Shown: positions 8,763-18,220, numbered from the stretch's first letter. The stretch: DNA of 64,000 nucleotides from Salinicola halimionae (GCF_003206065.1 NZ_PZJQ01000005.1:650761-714760); one strand, 5' to 3'. Numbers and translations are program-made. The notes: generated by a model not told the origin, from the sequence alone.

Positions 8763-9914
8763 ATGAAAAAGACGCTCTTAGCGACTGCTATTGCTGGTGC
8801 CCTGGGCGCCTCCGCCGCTGCCCAGGCAGCGACTGTCTACAACCAGGACGGCACGCAGCTCGACATCTACGGCAACATCCAGATCGCCTATAAGTCGATC
8901 GAGACTGGTAACTATGGTGGCCCCGACGGCCGAATCACTGGTTCTTCAGCTAAAGACGAAGTGTTCGACAACGGCTCGACCATCGGCTTCTCTGGCCAGC
9001 ACATCATCAATCCGGGTCTGACTGGTTACTTCAAGGCCGAGTTCGAGCACCGGGCCGATGAAGAAAAAATCGGTAATGGTCTTGGCAACGGCGACCAGTC
9101 TTACCTGGGCCTGAAAGGCAACTTCGGTGATGCTCGCCTGGGTTCTTGGGACCCGTTGATCGATGACTGGGTTCAGGATCCGATTTCCAATAACGAGTAT
9201 TTCGATAACACCGATTCGACTCGTGACCTAGGCGGCCTCTATGGCTTCAACAACGCCGAGCGTGTCGATCGTGAAGGCGACAAGTTTCAGTACATGTCTC
9301 CGGTCTGGGCTGGCCTGCAGTTTGCCATCGGTACTCAGTACAAGGGTGATGCTGAGAACGACTACGACGTTGACGGGTACACCAACAATAACGGCTCCAA
9401 CGCTTCCTTCTTCGGTGGTCTGAAGTATGCCGTTGGCGCGTTCTCGGTTGCCGCGGTGTATGACGACCTGAACAACTACAAGCTGCAGAACGACGCCACC
9501 GGTGAATACTCTGAAGCCAAGGCTTACGGTCTGACCGCTCAGTACACGATTAATACACTGCGCCTGGCGGCCAAGGTCGAAGACACCGACATGGACTACA
9601 ACGGCGATAGCGGCGACATCATGCGTTACGCAGTTGCAGCACGTTACGGTTACGCCCTGTCCGATAGCTTCGCTGGCGATATTTACGGTTCCTACCAGTA
9701 CGTCGATGCCGATACAGAAGTTGCAGCGGCCACCAACCGTGGTGCGATCAACTCTGACGGTGACTACGCTGGCGATGACTCCTTCAATGAATTCATCCTC
9801 GGCGCGACTTACAACATCTCGCCGGCGATGTACACGTTCGTTGAAGGTGCAATGTACGGTCGTACCCATGATACCGGTGATGGCGTCGCGGTAGGTGCTG
9901 TCTACAGCTTCTAA
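8763..9914 (+). CDS. General outer-membrane porin
   Basis: A 383-residue Gram-negative porin (OmpC/OmpF/PhoE-like). The signal peptide MKKTLLATAIAGALGASAAAQA precedes the mature start ATVYNQDGTQLDIYGNIQ. The first beta strand is followed by alternating strands with Tyr/Phe girdles (for example LRLAAKVEDTDMDY, AARYGYALSD). It ends in the outer-membrane insertion signal AVGAVYSF with a terminal Phe. Loops are strongly acidic (Asp/Glu/Asn), as usual for halophile surface proteins. It stands alone with its own terminator, consistent with an abundant transcript. Substrate preference cannot be inferred. Confidence 0.9.
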   Translation: MKKTLLATAIAGALGASAAAQAATVYNQDGTQLDIYGNIQIAYKSIETGNYGGPDGRITGSSAKDEVFDNGSTIGFSGQHIINPGLTGYFKAEFEHRADEEKIGNGLGNGDQSYLGLKGNFGDARLGSWDPLIDDWVQDPISNNEYFDNTDSTRDLGGLYGFNNAERVDREGDKFQYMSPVWAGLQFAIGTQYKGDAENDYDVDGYTNNNGSNASFFGGLKYAVGAFSVAAVYDDLNNYKLQNDATGEYSEAKAYGLTAQYTINTLRLAAKVEDTDMDYNGDSGDIMRYAVAARYGYALSDSFAGDIYGSYQYVDADTEVAAATNRGAINSDGDYAGDDSFNEFILGATYNISPAMYTFVEGAMYGRTHDTGDGVAVGAVYSF

Positions 9915-9953
9915 GCTGATTCCGATGTGAGCGGCTTGCCGCTCACTCGAGCG

Positions 9954-9983
9954 AAGCCGGCCCCTTTTGGGGTCGGCTTTTTT
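9954..9983 (+). terminator. Rho-independent terminator of the porin gene
   Basis: AAGCCGGCCCC, loop TTTT and GGGGTCGGCTT form an eleven-pair stem with one mismatch-tolerant position, followed by a run of T. A further small repeat, GAGCGGC/GCCGCTC, lies just upstream at 9929-9944. Confidence 0.9.
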
Positions 9984-10137
9984 ATACGTAAAATAGACCA
10001 TCGTCGCCAAGACGAACTCCCCTTGTCTCATCCATAAGCTGTCCTCCTCTCTTTCTTCTCTCTTTTCGACTGCCGATTTGTCGTTTACGGCTCGCCTTGG
10101 TCTAGGTGTCATTGTCGTGACAGGCTGGTAATCTTCT

Positions 10138-10155
10138 ATTGAGCGAGCGTTCAAT
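10138..10155. promoter_or_regulatory. Candidate TetR-type operator upstream of the ABC importer
   Basis: ATTGAGCGAGCGTTCAAT is an 18-bp near-perfect dyad: ATTGA/TCAAT outer arms and a CG-rich centre with one mismatched pair. It resembles BetI-type operators (ATTGAACG-TTCAAT class), from memory. It lies about 150 bases before the binding-protein gene. No TetR gene is in the window, so the regulator would act in trans. Confidence 0.4.
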
Positions 10156-10303
10156 AACCATCGATGGGCAAGTCATATCCGTAACGCCGATCATCAATGG
10201 GGAACGTCACGCTGTCGTAACAGGTCTGTCGTATAACAACACTTTCCGCCGATCGGGATATGTCAATCCAGACGGGGAATCGACAAACAACAGGAGACCT
10301 TCG

Positions 10304-11416
10304 ATGACCTTTTCCCGTCGTCGTTTCTTGCAGGGCGCTGCGGCCGTTGGTGCTGCCGCTTCGGTACCGTTTTATATCAATCGCGCCTGGGCGCAGGACC
10401 AGACATTACGGATCTACGCCTGGGCGGGTTATTTCAGCGATGAAATGCTCTCGGATTTTACTGCCAAGACCGGAATCAAGGCGACCTTCACTCCCTATGG
10501 TACCAACGACGAGCTGATGAATTCGCTGCGAGCCACCGATGGTTCTGGCTTCGATGTCATCATGCCCACCGTGGATCGGGTGCCCGGCTACCTCGATTAT
10601 CAACTGATTCAGCCGTTGGATACGTCGCGGATTCATTGGGATGGTTGTCTGGAAACGGCGATGAAGGGCTCGGAAACCGGTGGCGTCATCGACGACAAGC
10701 GTTATTTTGCGCCCTCCGATTGGGGTACCGAGGCCATCGCCTACAACACTCGCTATACGGATATCGACCGTTCCCAACTGAGCTACGCCGATCTCTGGGA
10801 TCCCGATATCGGCGCCGGGGTCACGGTACGTGCCCATTCCGCGCTGGTGGGTATCGGGCTATGGCTGGAGGCGCAGGGAAAACTGCCGCAACCCTTGCTG
10901 GAGTCGTTCAAGACGGAGGAGGCCATGCGTGCCAACTTCGACATCATCCTGGCCGAGGCGCTCAAGCACAAGGACATGGTCATCCAGTTCTGGTCGACCG
11001 AGAACGAGGCGCAGGGGGCTTTCCGCACCAATGGCGCGTTGATCGGACAGACCTGGGACAGCACCGCATTTCGGCTGCAGAGCGAGGACGAGCCGATCGC
11101 TTTCGGCGCACCCAAGGAAGGTGCACTGGCCTGGATGGAAGGCTTCGTGATTCCGCAGAATGCGCGTAACGTCGATGCGGTTTACGAACTGATCAACTGG
11201 TACTACACCCCGGAAGCCGGAGCGATGTTCGTCAAGTCCACCGGCTACAATTCCACCGCCGTCGGCGCGGAAGATCTGTTGCCGGAGGCGAGTCGGCAGT
11301 TCTTCAAGAATTCCTACACCCAGCAGGACCTGGACAATCTGTGGTGGTGGCCGGTGCAGGACCCATGGTACGTCGCGCTGCGTAACGAATATCAGGATCG
11401 TTATCTGTCGGCATGA
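10304..11416 (+). CDS. Polyamine-type ABC transporter substrate-binding protein (Tat-exported)
   Basis: A 370-residue periplasmic binding protein of the spermidine/putrescine (PotD/PotF) class. The start ATG has AGGAGA six bases upstream. Its N-terminus carries a twin-arginine signal, SRRRFLQG, then a hydrophobic stretch and AWAQ, so it should be exported folded. The mature part begins LRIYAWAGYFSDEML, similar to the first strand of PotD-like proteins, with WGTEAIAYNT in the hinge region. Polyamine is the default ligand, but this family also takes up other cations, so substrate is inference. First gene of a four-gene importer. Confidence 0.88.
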   Translation: MTFSRRRFLQGAAAVGAAASVPFYINRAWAQDQTLRIYAWAGYFSDEMLSDFTAKTGIKATFTPYGTNDELMNSLRATDGSGFDVIMPTVDRVPGYLDYQLIQPLDTSRIHWDGCLETAMKGSETGGVIDDKRYFAPSDWGTEAIAYNTRYTDIDRSQLSYADLWDPDIGAGVTVRAHSALVGIGLWLEAQGKLPQPLLESFKTEEAMRANFDIILAEALKHKDMVIQFWSTENEAQGAFRTNGALIGQTWDSTAFRLQSEDEPIAFGAPKEGALAWMEGFVIPQNARNVDAVYELINWYYTPEAGAMFVKSTGYNSTAVGAEDLLPEASRQFFKNSYTQQDLDNLWWWPVQDPWYVALRNEYQDRYLSA

Positions 11417-11438
11417 TCGCCGCTCTCGTCAAACGATG

Positions 11439-11465
11439 CCCCGTGTTAGATGACACGGGGTTTTT
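11439..11465 (+). terminator. Terminator between binding-protein and ATPase genes
   Basis: CCCCGTGT and ACACGGGG form a perfect eight-pair stem with a six-base loop followed by TTTTT. Its place inside the importer operon would leave the binding protein in excess over the membrane components, a common design, if read-through is partial. Confidence 0.85.
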
Positions 11466-11543
11466 CCGAGAGCCAGTAGATATTCGGCAAACAGGTGCTC
11501 GGCATAAAGGTCTTGGGCACCGACATCAGTCAAAGAGGGCGTC

Positions 11544-12680
11544 ATGGACGGTCGCGTATCCTTGAGCCAGGTCGCCATGCGATTTGGCGATTTCACGGCG
11601 ATTCAGCCGACCTCTCTGGAAATCGAATCCGGTGAGTTCTTCAGCTTTCTCGGGCCCTCGGGCTGTGGAAAGACCACGTTGCTGAACATGATCAGTGGAT
11701 TTCTGACGCCCAGCGAAGGCAGCGTTGCCATCGGCGGCACCGATATGACTCGGGTACCGGTCAACCGCCGGCCCACGGCAATGATCTTCCAGAATCTAGC
11801 GCTTTTTCCGCTGATGAGCGTCTACCAGAACATCGAGTTCGGACTCGAGGTGCGAGGTATCGATCGGCAAAAGCGTCGGCGTAGAGCGGATGAACTGCTC
11901 GAACTGGTGGCGTTGGGCGGCAGTGGCGACAAGCCGGTTGCCGAACTCTCCGGCGGCCAGAAACAGCGAATCGCGATCGCGCGTGCCCTGGCCGTGGAGC
12001 CGCGGGTGCTGCTGCTGGACGAGCCGTTGTCGGCGCTCGATCTCAAGTTGCGCCAACATATGCGTACCGAGCTCAAGGCGATTCAGCGCAAGACCGGCAT
12101 TACCTTCATCTATATCACGCACGATCAAGGCGAAGCGCTGACCATGTCCGATCGGGTCGCCGTGATGTCGGAAGGGCGAATACAGCAGGTTGCCGATCCA
12201 ATGACCCTGTATCGTCATCCGCAAACCGATTTCGTGGCCAACTTCGTGGGCGAGAATAATCGCTTCCCGGGTCGTGTCATGGCGATAGAGGGTGATGAAG
12301 TGACACTGGATGCCGGCCTGTCGGCACCGTTGCGCGGTCACTCCATGACGCCGCTCGAGCCGGGCGACTCGGCGACGCTCTATATTCGCCCGGAGCAGTG
12401 GCGTTTGGGGGCTGCCGATGATCGGTGCCTGCCGCTGGCCGGGGTGATTCAGACCGAGCATTTCGAAGGAGCCTGGCTAACCCTGGAAGTCGAACTGAAT
12501 CAGGGACCGATGATTCGCGCGCAAGTGCCCCAAATGGCGGCCGGTGCGGATACCCAGGTTCCACTTCGCGTTGGCAGTGCCTGTCGTCTGGGCTACTCGT
12601 CCCGTCAGGCGGTCGTCCTGGCGGGTGCGGTGCACGAGCCGACGAGCGAGGAGGTCGTCGATGTGGCAGCAACTGCGTAG
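11544..12680 (+). CDS. ABC transporter ATP-binding protein (PotA-like)
   Basis: The 378-residue ATPase of the polyamine-type importer. Walker A GPSGCGKT is at residues 37-44. The Q-loop is in MIFQNLALFPLMS, the signature is LSGGQKQRIAIARAL, Walker B is VLLLDEPLSALD and the H-loop is in THDQGEAL. A C-terminal TOBE domain (about 285-360) is typical of PotA/MalK-type subunits. AGAGGG precedes the ATG. Its last 20 bases overlap the next gene, whose start lies inside this reading frame, suggesting coupled translation. Confidence 0.92.
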   Translation: MDGRVSLSQVAMRFGDFTAIQPTSLEIESGEFFSFLGPSGCGKTTLLNMISGFLTPSEGSVAIGGTDMTRVPVNRRPTAMIFQNLALFPLMSVYQNIEFGLEVRGIDRQKRRRRADELLELVALGGSGDKPVAELSGGQKQRIAIARALAVEPRVLLLDEPLSALDLKLRQHMRTELKAIQRKTGITFIYITHDQGEALTMSDRVAVMSEGRIQQVADPMTLYRHPQTDFVANFVGENNRFPGRVMAIEGDEVTLDAGLSAPLRGHSMTPLEPGDSATLYIRPEQWRLGAADDRCLPLAGVIQTEHFEGAWLTLEVELNQGPMIRAQVPQMAAGADTQVPLRVGSACRLGYSSRQAVVLAGAVHEPTSEEVVDVAATA

Positions 12681-13548
12681 ACGCTTCGGCGGTCCGCTGG
12701 CCGTGGCCATCGTTTCACTGATGGGGATCTGGCTGATCGCCATGGTGCTGCTGCCACAGTGGCAGATGATCGATTATTCTTTTCATCCGTCGCTGTTGCC
12801 GGCCGAGCGCGGCGGAGTGAAGGATGTCTGGACGCTGGCCAATTATGCCACTTTCTTCGACAACGACATCCATCTCGCCATTTTCTTCAAGACGATCTGG
12901 TCGAGCGTTCTCGTCACCGCGCTGACCCTGCTCGTCAGCTACCCATTGGCCTACTATCTGGCCAAGGTCGCCACGCCCGGCCAGGCTGCGCTGTGTCTGC
13001 TGCTGTTGATCATCCCGTTCTGGATCAACGAAATTCTGCGGACTTTCGCCTGGTACATCATCTTTGCCTTCCGCGGACCGCTCAACGAGTTGTTGCTCGC
13101 GCTGGGCTGGATCGATCGGCCCATTCGCTTTCTCAATGGCGATACCGGCGTGCTGGTGGGCATGGTCTACGCCTATATCCTGTTCATGGTGTTTCCGCTC
13201 TACAACGCCATCGAGAGTCTCGATACCAATCAAATCCGGGCCGCGCGGGATCTTGGGGCAGGCTGGGGTCGCACTCATCGGCGCATCGTCATTCCTCACG
13301 CCAAGCCGGGCATCGCGACGGGCTGCATCATGACCTTCATGCTGGCGGCGGGCAGCTACGCGGTTCCGGCGTTACTGGGTTCTCCGGGCAGTCGCTGGTT
13401 CACGCAGATCATCTATAACTGGTTTTTCGAAGGGGGCGACTGGAATCAGGGCGCGGCTTACGCCTTTCTGCTGCTGGTTCTTTGCATCGCCTTCGTCAGT
13501 ATCATCATGCGGGTTTTCAAGGTCGGTCTCGGCGACATCGCTAAATAG
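12661..13548 (+). CDS. ABC transporter permease (PotB/PotH-like)
   Basis: A 295-residue membrane permease with six predicted helices. The EAA motif region, ARDLGAGWGRTHRRIVIPHAKPG, docks on the ATPase. I choose the ATG at 12661, with AGGAGG six bases upstream, giving MWQQLRRRFGG before the first helix. Upstream codons in this frame overlap the ATPase and lack membrane character. It forms the channel with the next gene's product. Confidence 0.9.
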   Translation: MWQQLRRRFGGPLAVAIVSLMGIWLIAMVLLPQWQMIDYSFHPSLLPAERGGVKDVWTLANYATFFDNDIHLAIFFKTIWSSVLVTALTLLVSYPLAYYLAKVATPGQAALCLLLLIIPFWINEILRTFAWYIIFAFRGPLNELLLALGWIDRPIRFLNGDTGVLVGMVYAYILFMVFPLYNAIESLDTNQIRAARDLGAGWGRTHRRIVIPHAKPGIATGCIMTFMLAAGSYAVPALLGSPGSRWFTQIIYNWFFEGGDWNQGAAYAFLLLVLCIAFVSIIMRVFKVGLGDIAK

Positions 13549-13574
13549 ACCATGCCAAACAGGAACAGCGCTTC

Positions 13575-14375
13575 ATGAGTTCTTCGCGATTCTTCTCCTG
13601 GGCGCTCAAGGCCTATCTGCTGGTGTTCTTCGTCTATCTGTTCCTGCCGCTGGTGATCATGGCGGCTGCCACGTTCAATGAGAGCCGCTTTCCCACCATC
13701 ACGCCCTGGACCGGCACCACGCTACAGTGGTTTTCGGCGCTATGGGCCGACGGTGGCATGTGGAATTCACTGATCAACAGCCTGATGGTGGCGGTCGGTG
13801 TGCTATGCCTGGCATTACCGATCGGCATCGCCAGCGCGCTTTTCCTGACCACGGTCGACGGCCGAGGGAAATCCTTCATCTATGCTCTGATTCTGTCGCC
13901 GCTGCTGACGCCGGGCGTGATCATCGGCATCTCGACGCTGATCTTCTGGCGCGGCTGGGGCTTGAATGGAGGGATTGCGCTGACCGTCATTGCACAGAGT
14001 GCGTTTATCGCCGCGTACGTCATGCTGATGGTAACGGCACGGCTGCAGCGCTTTGATCGCACGCTGGAGCAGGCGGCGCTCGACCTCGGCGCCAGTCAGT
14101 GGCAGGTTTTTCAGCGAGTGTTGTTGCCTTACCTCAAGCCCGCGATTCTGTCGGCGGCGGTGCTGGCATTCCTGCAATCGCTGGAGAACTACAACACCAC
14201 CCTGTTCGTGGCGGGCTACGACACCACGCTGACGATCTACATCGCCTCGAAGGTGCGCACGGGTCTGACGCCGGCGGTCAATGCACTGGCTTTGCTGATG
14301 ATCCTGTTCACGGTCGGACTGGCAATGATCTACGAGTTCAAGCGACGGCGCGAAGCTGCCAGGCGTCTAGGCTGA
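13575..14375 (+). CDS. ABC transporter permease (PotC/PotI-like)
   Basis: The second permease, 266 residues and six helices, with EAA region ALDLGASQWQVFQRVLLPYLKP. Starts 26 bases after the first permease with AGGAA upstream. Completes the substrate-binding, ATPase and two-permease set. The C-terminus is a basic tail (FKRRREAARRLG). It is convergent with plsB with only 39 bases between, and no T-rich terminator is visible there. Confidence 0.9.
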   Translation: MSSSRFFSWALKAYLLVFFVYLFLPLVIMAAATFNESRFPTITPWTGTTLQWFSALWADGGMWNSLINSLMVAVGVLCLALPIGIASALFLTTVDGRGKSFIYALILSPLLTPGVIIGISTLIFWRGWGLNGGIALTVIAQSAFIAAYVMLMVTARLQRFDRTLEQAALDLGASQWQVFQRVLLPYLKPAILSAAVLAFLQSLENYNTTLFVAGYDTTLTIYIASKVRTGLTPAVNALALLMILFTVGLAMIYEFKRRREAARRLG

Positions 14376-14414
14376 CATCGTTCGCGCCCGGCCAAACGCT
14401 TGCTGAAAAGCCAT

Positions 14415-16835
14415 TTACTGACGCGTCAGTCTGACCAGGCGGTGTCGAAGCTCCGGATCGAACAGTGCTCGACTACGGTTCTGTAAGCGCGGTAAGGCGT
14501 CGTCGTAGAGGAGTCGTTCATCGACGATGCGCAGCCAGCCTTGCTGTTCAAGGGTGTCCATCAGACCGCTGAAGAGCCGCTTGTCGAAAAACTCCGGCGC
14601 GTTGAGTCCGGACAACAGTGTCAATCGCTCGGCCAACTGGCGACTATGCTCTTCCAAACCTTCCCGCGTGAGTTCGCCGCTGGAGTAGCGCAACAGAGAG
14701 GCCAGCAGCAGATAAGCGCGTTCCAGCGTGGGCTGCACCGGCTGCCCCAGCAGTCTCAGATGCTCGCTCGACTCCAGATGCCCGGGTTGCCGACGCCAGC
14801 CGTTGTCGGTGGCATGAAGAAGCCCTTCCTGTTCGAGTACCGACAGGGTCGACGCCAGGCGCTGACGGGGATCGGTCGGTGGCGCGAAGTAGAGTTCGTG
14901 CGTCAGCAAGGGCCAGGCCGGGGACAATAGCGTATCGAGATCATCGAGGGAGAAGGCGGCGTTATTGCGGAACGCGAACGCTACCAGCCCGAGATGCATG
15001 AACAGATGCAACACGTTATTACGATACCAGGTGAGTAGCGTTGCCTGCTCTGGCCGTGCGGTGATCAATTCGCCCAACGCCTGTGGCTGGCGGTTCACGA
15101 AGCCGAGAGCCACTACGTGATCGATCCAATCCGCGGGGTCTCCGCTCGGTAGCTGGCAGCGTTGGCTGCCGGGCAAATTGCGCTGCAGTCTCACCAGCAG
15201 ACCGATATGGTGTGCCAGCAGATCGGATTCGATGGTGTGGTGCGGCGTGGCCAATAGCGTCATGGCCACGAGCGAAACGGCATTCAGACTGGCGGCGTCG
15301 TTGATGCGTCGAGCCAGCGTTTCCCCCAGCAGCGGGACGGCGCGATTCAGCCACTCGGGGCGTGTCGAGACGACGTCCTGTTGCCATTCCGGAACCGTTT
15401 GATTCAGGAATCCTGCCAGCGACAGCGGTTCCCCCACACTGACCGTCACGCGGCCGTGGGGCTCGCGCAGGTGCTTGAGCACGCGCAGCAGGTCGAGGGG
15501 CGACTCCTTCTTCTTCGTGCCACCGCGGAGCTCGCGGAGATAGCTGTTGCTCTCCAGCACGCGTTCGTAGCCCACGTAAACCGGCACGAAGGCGACATCC
15601 CGAATCGCGTCTCGGGCGAACGAGCGTAGTGTCATCGCCAGCATGCCAGGGCGGGGTGAGAGCATTCGCCCAGTGCGTGAACGGCCGCCTTCGATGAAAT
15701 ACTCCACCGGGTGGCCGCGGGCGATCAGACGGTGCAGGTACTCGTTGAAAACGGTGGCGTAGAGACGATTGTCCTTGAAGCTGCGACGCAGGAAGAAGGC
15801 CCCGCCGCGGCGCATTAGCGCGCCGATCACCGGCATGTCGAGATTGCGTCCGGCGGCAATGTGCGGCGGCATCAAGCCTTCCCGATAGAGCACATAGGAG
15901 AGCAGCAGGTAATCGATATGACTGCGATGACAAGGGACGTAGATGAGCGTGCGTTCGCCGGCGATAGCCTTGACCGTGTCGAGCCCGTATACGTCCACGC
16001 CTTCGTAGAGCCGGTTCCACAGACGTTTGAGCAGCTCATAGAAAAAACGCAGAACCGGATAGGACATGTTGGAGGCAATTTCGCGGGCATAGCGTTCGGC
16101 GCGGCGGCGCTCCCTTGCTGGCGTGGTGCGATTGAACTGCGCAGCCTCTAGCACCGCTTCACGCACCGGTCGACTGTCGACCACGCCTCGCATCAGCGTG
16201 CGATGGTGGGAGATATCCGGACCCAGCACGCGCGCTCGAATGCGCCGGAAGTGAACCCGTAGCACCCGCGCGACCTTGCGTTGCGTCAAGGTGACGGCAG
16301 GATCATCGATCAAGGGTCGCAGCCGGATCGGCTCGCCGAAGTGTGCTTCCAGATGGCGTCCGTTGACGCCCACCGACAGCAGCCGGCGCAGACGTCCGCT
16401 CCAGGCCCAGTCGTCGGCCGCCAGCATCTTCCAGAAACCGAAGTCCTTGCCTGGGGCACGACTCCAGAACACGCTGACCGGCACCAACTGCGCATCCAGC
16501 GAGGGATCGGCCTCGAGCGCATCCAGCAGTTGTTGCAGGTGAGACGAATGCTGCCCCTTGACCCCGCGTCGACTCTTACGCAGCTGCGGCAGCGCAAAGC
16601 ATGCAGGCAGCTCGCTATGACCGAAAAGGTGCCGGGCACGGGCATCGGGGAGATCGAGATCGTGACTCAAGCGTTCGACGGCGATCTCGTCGGTCAACGA
16701 CGGCCGGGCGATGACGTAGAGCGTAGGAAGCGCGTCATCGAGGCGAAATGGCTCGGGTTCGACCAGGCGAAAGGCAAGCCAGCGATCGAGCACACGACTG
16801 ACGAGGCGATGCCATAGTCGGGAAGGTTCAATCAT
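14415..16835 (-). CDS. plsB: Glycerol-3-phosphate 1-O-acyltransferase
   Basis: Membrane-bound enzyme that acylates glycerol-3-phosphate to lysophosphatidate, the first step of phospholipid synthesis. The 806-residue length equals E. coli PlsB. The acyltransferase HX4D motif is PCHRSHIDYLL with His303. It is followed by the expected glycerol-3-phosphate-binding blocks FFLRRSF and FIEGGRSRTGR and by PVYVGYERV. No Shine-Dalgarno sequence is visible before the ATG. The start codon sits inside a 20-bp-period repeat array that enters the first eight codons. Confidence 0.96.
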   Translation of the reverse strand: MIEPSRLWHRLVSRVLDRWLAFRLVEPEPFRLDDALPTLYVIARPSLTDEIAVERLSHDLDLPDARARHLFGHSELPACFALPQLRKSRRGVKGQHSSHLQQLLDALEADPSLDAQLVPVSVFWSRAPGKDFGFWKMLAADDWAWSGRLRRLLSVGVNGRHLEAHFGEPIRLRPLIDDPAVTLTQRKVARVLRVHFRRIRARVLGPDISHHRTLMRGVVDSRPVREAVLEAAQFNRTTPARERRRAERYAREIASNMSYPVLRFFYELLKRLWNRLYEGVDVYGLDTVKAIAGERTLIYVPCHRSHIDYLLLSYVLYREGLMPPHIAAGRNLDMPVIGALMRRGGAFFLRRSFKDNRLYATVFNEYLHRLIARGHPVEYFIEGGRSRTGRMLSPRPGMLAMTLRSFARDAIRDVAFVPVYVGYERVLESNSYLRELRGGTKKKESPLDLLRVLKHLREPHGRVTVSVGEPLSLAGFLNQTVPEWQQDVVSTRPEWLNRAVPLLGETLARRINDAASLNAVSLVAMTLLATPHHTIESDLLAHHIGLLVRLQRNLPGSQRCQLPSGDPADWIDHVVALGFVNRQPQALGELITARPEQATLLTWYRNNVLHLFMHLGLVAFAFRNNAAFSLDDLDTLLSPAWPLLTHELYFAPPTDPRQRLASTLSVLEQEGLLHATDNGWRRQPGHLESSEHLRLLGQPVQPTLERAYLLLASLLRYSSGELTREGLEEHSRQLAERLTLLSGLNAPEFFDKRLFSGLMDTLEQQGWLRIVDERLLYDDALPRLQNRSRALFDPELRHRLVRLTRQ

Positions 16836-16910
16836 AGTCGTCGAAATTTGATCACTGTCGGCGAAATTTAATCACGGTCGTCGAAGTCCGATCCCGATCA
16901 TCGAAACCCC
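16811..16910. repeat. Five tandem units of exactly 20 bp across the plsB start
   Basis: Units start at 16811, 16831, 16851, 16871 and 16891. The best-conserved reads ATCATAGTCGTCGAAATTTG; others diverge, but the TCG-x-CGAA core is kept in units 2 to 5. The first unit is plsB coding sequence and the second contains the plsB ATG. Twenty bases is two helical turns, so bound proteins would align on one DNA face. The array also replaces the usual ribosome-binding site. Confidence 0.7.
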
Positions 16911-17068
16911 ATGCGCTTGGGCATCGATGCGGTTGTTCCCCGCGAGTGCCCGAGTATAGCCAACTCACTGCCTGACAGCGACGCCACCCGCAGCGTCCGA
17001 CTCCGACAGGCTTTCCTTGGGACTGCAAACGTGCGTCAATCGGGAGCGATCAAGGAGGCAGGCGGTTC

Positions 17069-18196
17069 ATGCAAGCGACATGGAAGGATGGCAACCGGTT
17101 CGAGCTATTGCCGGAAGGCAAGCGGTTCTGGCCGGCGATGCGCGAGGCCATCGACGGTGCACAACAGTATCTGTGGATCGAACTCTATCTAATGGAGTCA
17201 GGCGATCTGGCCGAACGCTTCATTGGCGTGCTGGCAGCAGCAGCGTCGCGCGGGGTCGAAGTCAAACTGATGCTCGATGGCGTGGGCAGCATGGGGCTGT
17301 CGGGCAGCGATCGACAGCGACTGCGAGACGGCGGGGTCGAACTGCGGTTTTTCAATCCACTGTCGGTGACGCGACTGGGCGGCAATCTGATGCGTGATCA
17401 CCGCAAGCTCGTCGTCGTCGACGGCATCACGGCCTTTACCGGCGGCTTCGGCATCGTCGATGAGTTCGTCGAGGCCTGGTATGAAGTCGCGGTGCGCGTT
17501 CAGGGCCCCGTGGTCGAGGACTGGATGCGACTGTTCGGTCAGGTCTGGGACTCGCCACTGACTCGAGGGGGAGGGATGAGAACGCGATTGTCGCGGGCGT
17601 TGCCCGACCACCACTCGACCGCCGAGACATCGGCCGGTGGTATGCGCGGCAGAGCGATCTGGGGACGGGGGCATCGTTATCAGGCCATTCGAGTATCGCT
17701 GCAAGGCCGCATCAACACGGCGGATCGCAGGCTATGGCTGTGCACGCCTTACTTCGTGCCGACGTTGAGCCTGCGTCGGGCACTGGCTCGCGCCGCACGC
17801 CGCGGCATCGATGTGCGTCTACTACTGGCGGGCGGTCATCATGATCACCCCGGGGTTCGATATGCCGGACAGCGGTTCTACAACCGGTTGCTCAAGGCCG
17901 GCGTCAAGATCTACGAGTTCCAGCCGACGTTCATTCATGCCAAGTTCAGTGTCGTCGATGACTGGGTGTCATTGGGTTCATGCAACTTCGATCACTGGAG
18001 TCTGCAGTGGAATCTCGAGGCCAACCAGGAGATTGATGACCCCAGCTTCGCCGCCGAGGTCGCCCAGCTTTTCGAGCGAAATTTCGCTGCCAGCCAGCGC
18101 ATCGATGCCGCCAGCTGGGCCCAACGCGCCTGGTGGCAGCGTGCGCGCGAGTGGCTGTTCGGCACGCTCAATGCCTGGGTGACGCGCCTCAAGTAG
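17069..18196 (+). CDS. Cardiolipin synthase, ClsB-like phospholipase D family
   Basis: A 375-residue protein with two HKD (PLD) motifs: HRKLVVVDG with His111, Lys113 and Asp118, and HAKFSVVDD with His290, Lys292 and Asp297. It lacks the N-terminal membrane hairpin of ClsA and matches ClsB in size. ClsB-type enzymes make cardiolipin from phosphatidylglycerol or with phosphatidylethanolamine. Divergent from plsB, so the gap at 16836-17068 controls two phospholipid genes. Ribosome-binding site AAGGAGGCAGG lies close upstream. ClsC is a less likely alternative. Confidence 0.85.
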   Translation: MQATWKDGNRFELLPEGKRFWPAMREAIDGAQQYLWIELYLMESGDLAERFIGVLAAAASRGVEVKLMLDGVGSMGLSGSDRQRLRDGGVELRFFNPLSVTRLGGNLMRDHRKLVVVDGITAFTGGFGIVDEFVEAWYEVAVRVQGPVVEDWMRLFGQVWDSPLTRGGGMRTRLSRALPDHHSTAETSAGGMRGRAIWGRGHRYQAIRVSLQGRINTADRRLWLCTPYFVPTLSLRRALARAARRGIDVRLLLAGGHHDHPGVRYAGQRFYNRLLKAGVKIYEFQPTFIHAKFSVVDDWVSLGSCNFDHWSLQWNLEANQEIDDPSFAAEVAQLFERNFAASQRIDAASWAQRAWWQRAREWLFGTLNAWVTRLK

Positions 18197-18220
18197 CGCC
18201 ATTAGTTGTCGTCGAGATAT

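Noticed and set aside
9228-10154. 308-codon minus-strand open frame
   Set aside because: Antisense to the porin, whose signal peptide and terminal Phe are clear; valine-rich mirror of beta strands.
16811-16910. 20-bp tandem array considered as a CRISPR or iteron origin
   Set aside because: Units abut without spacers and overlap the plsB start; no rep gene or DnaA-box cluster is nearby.
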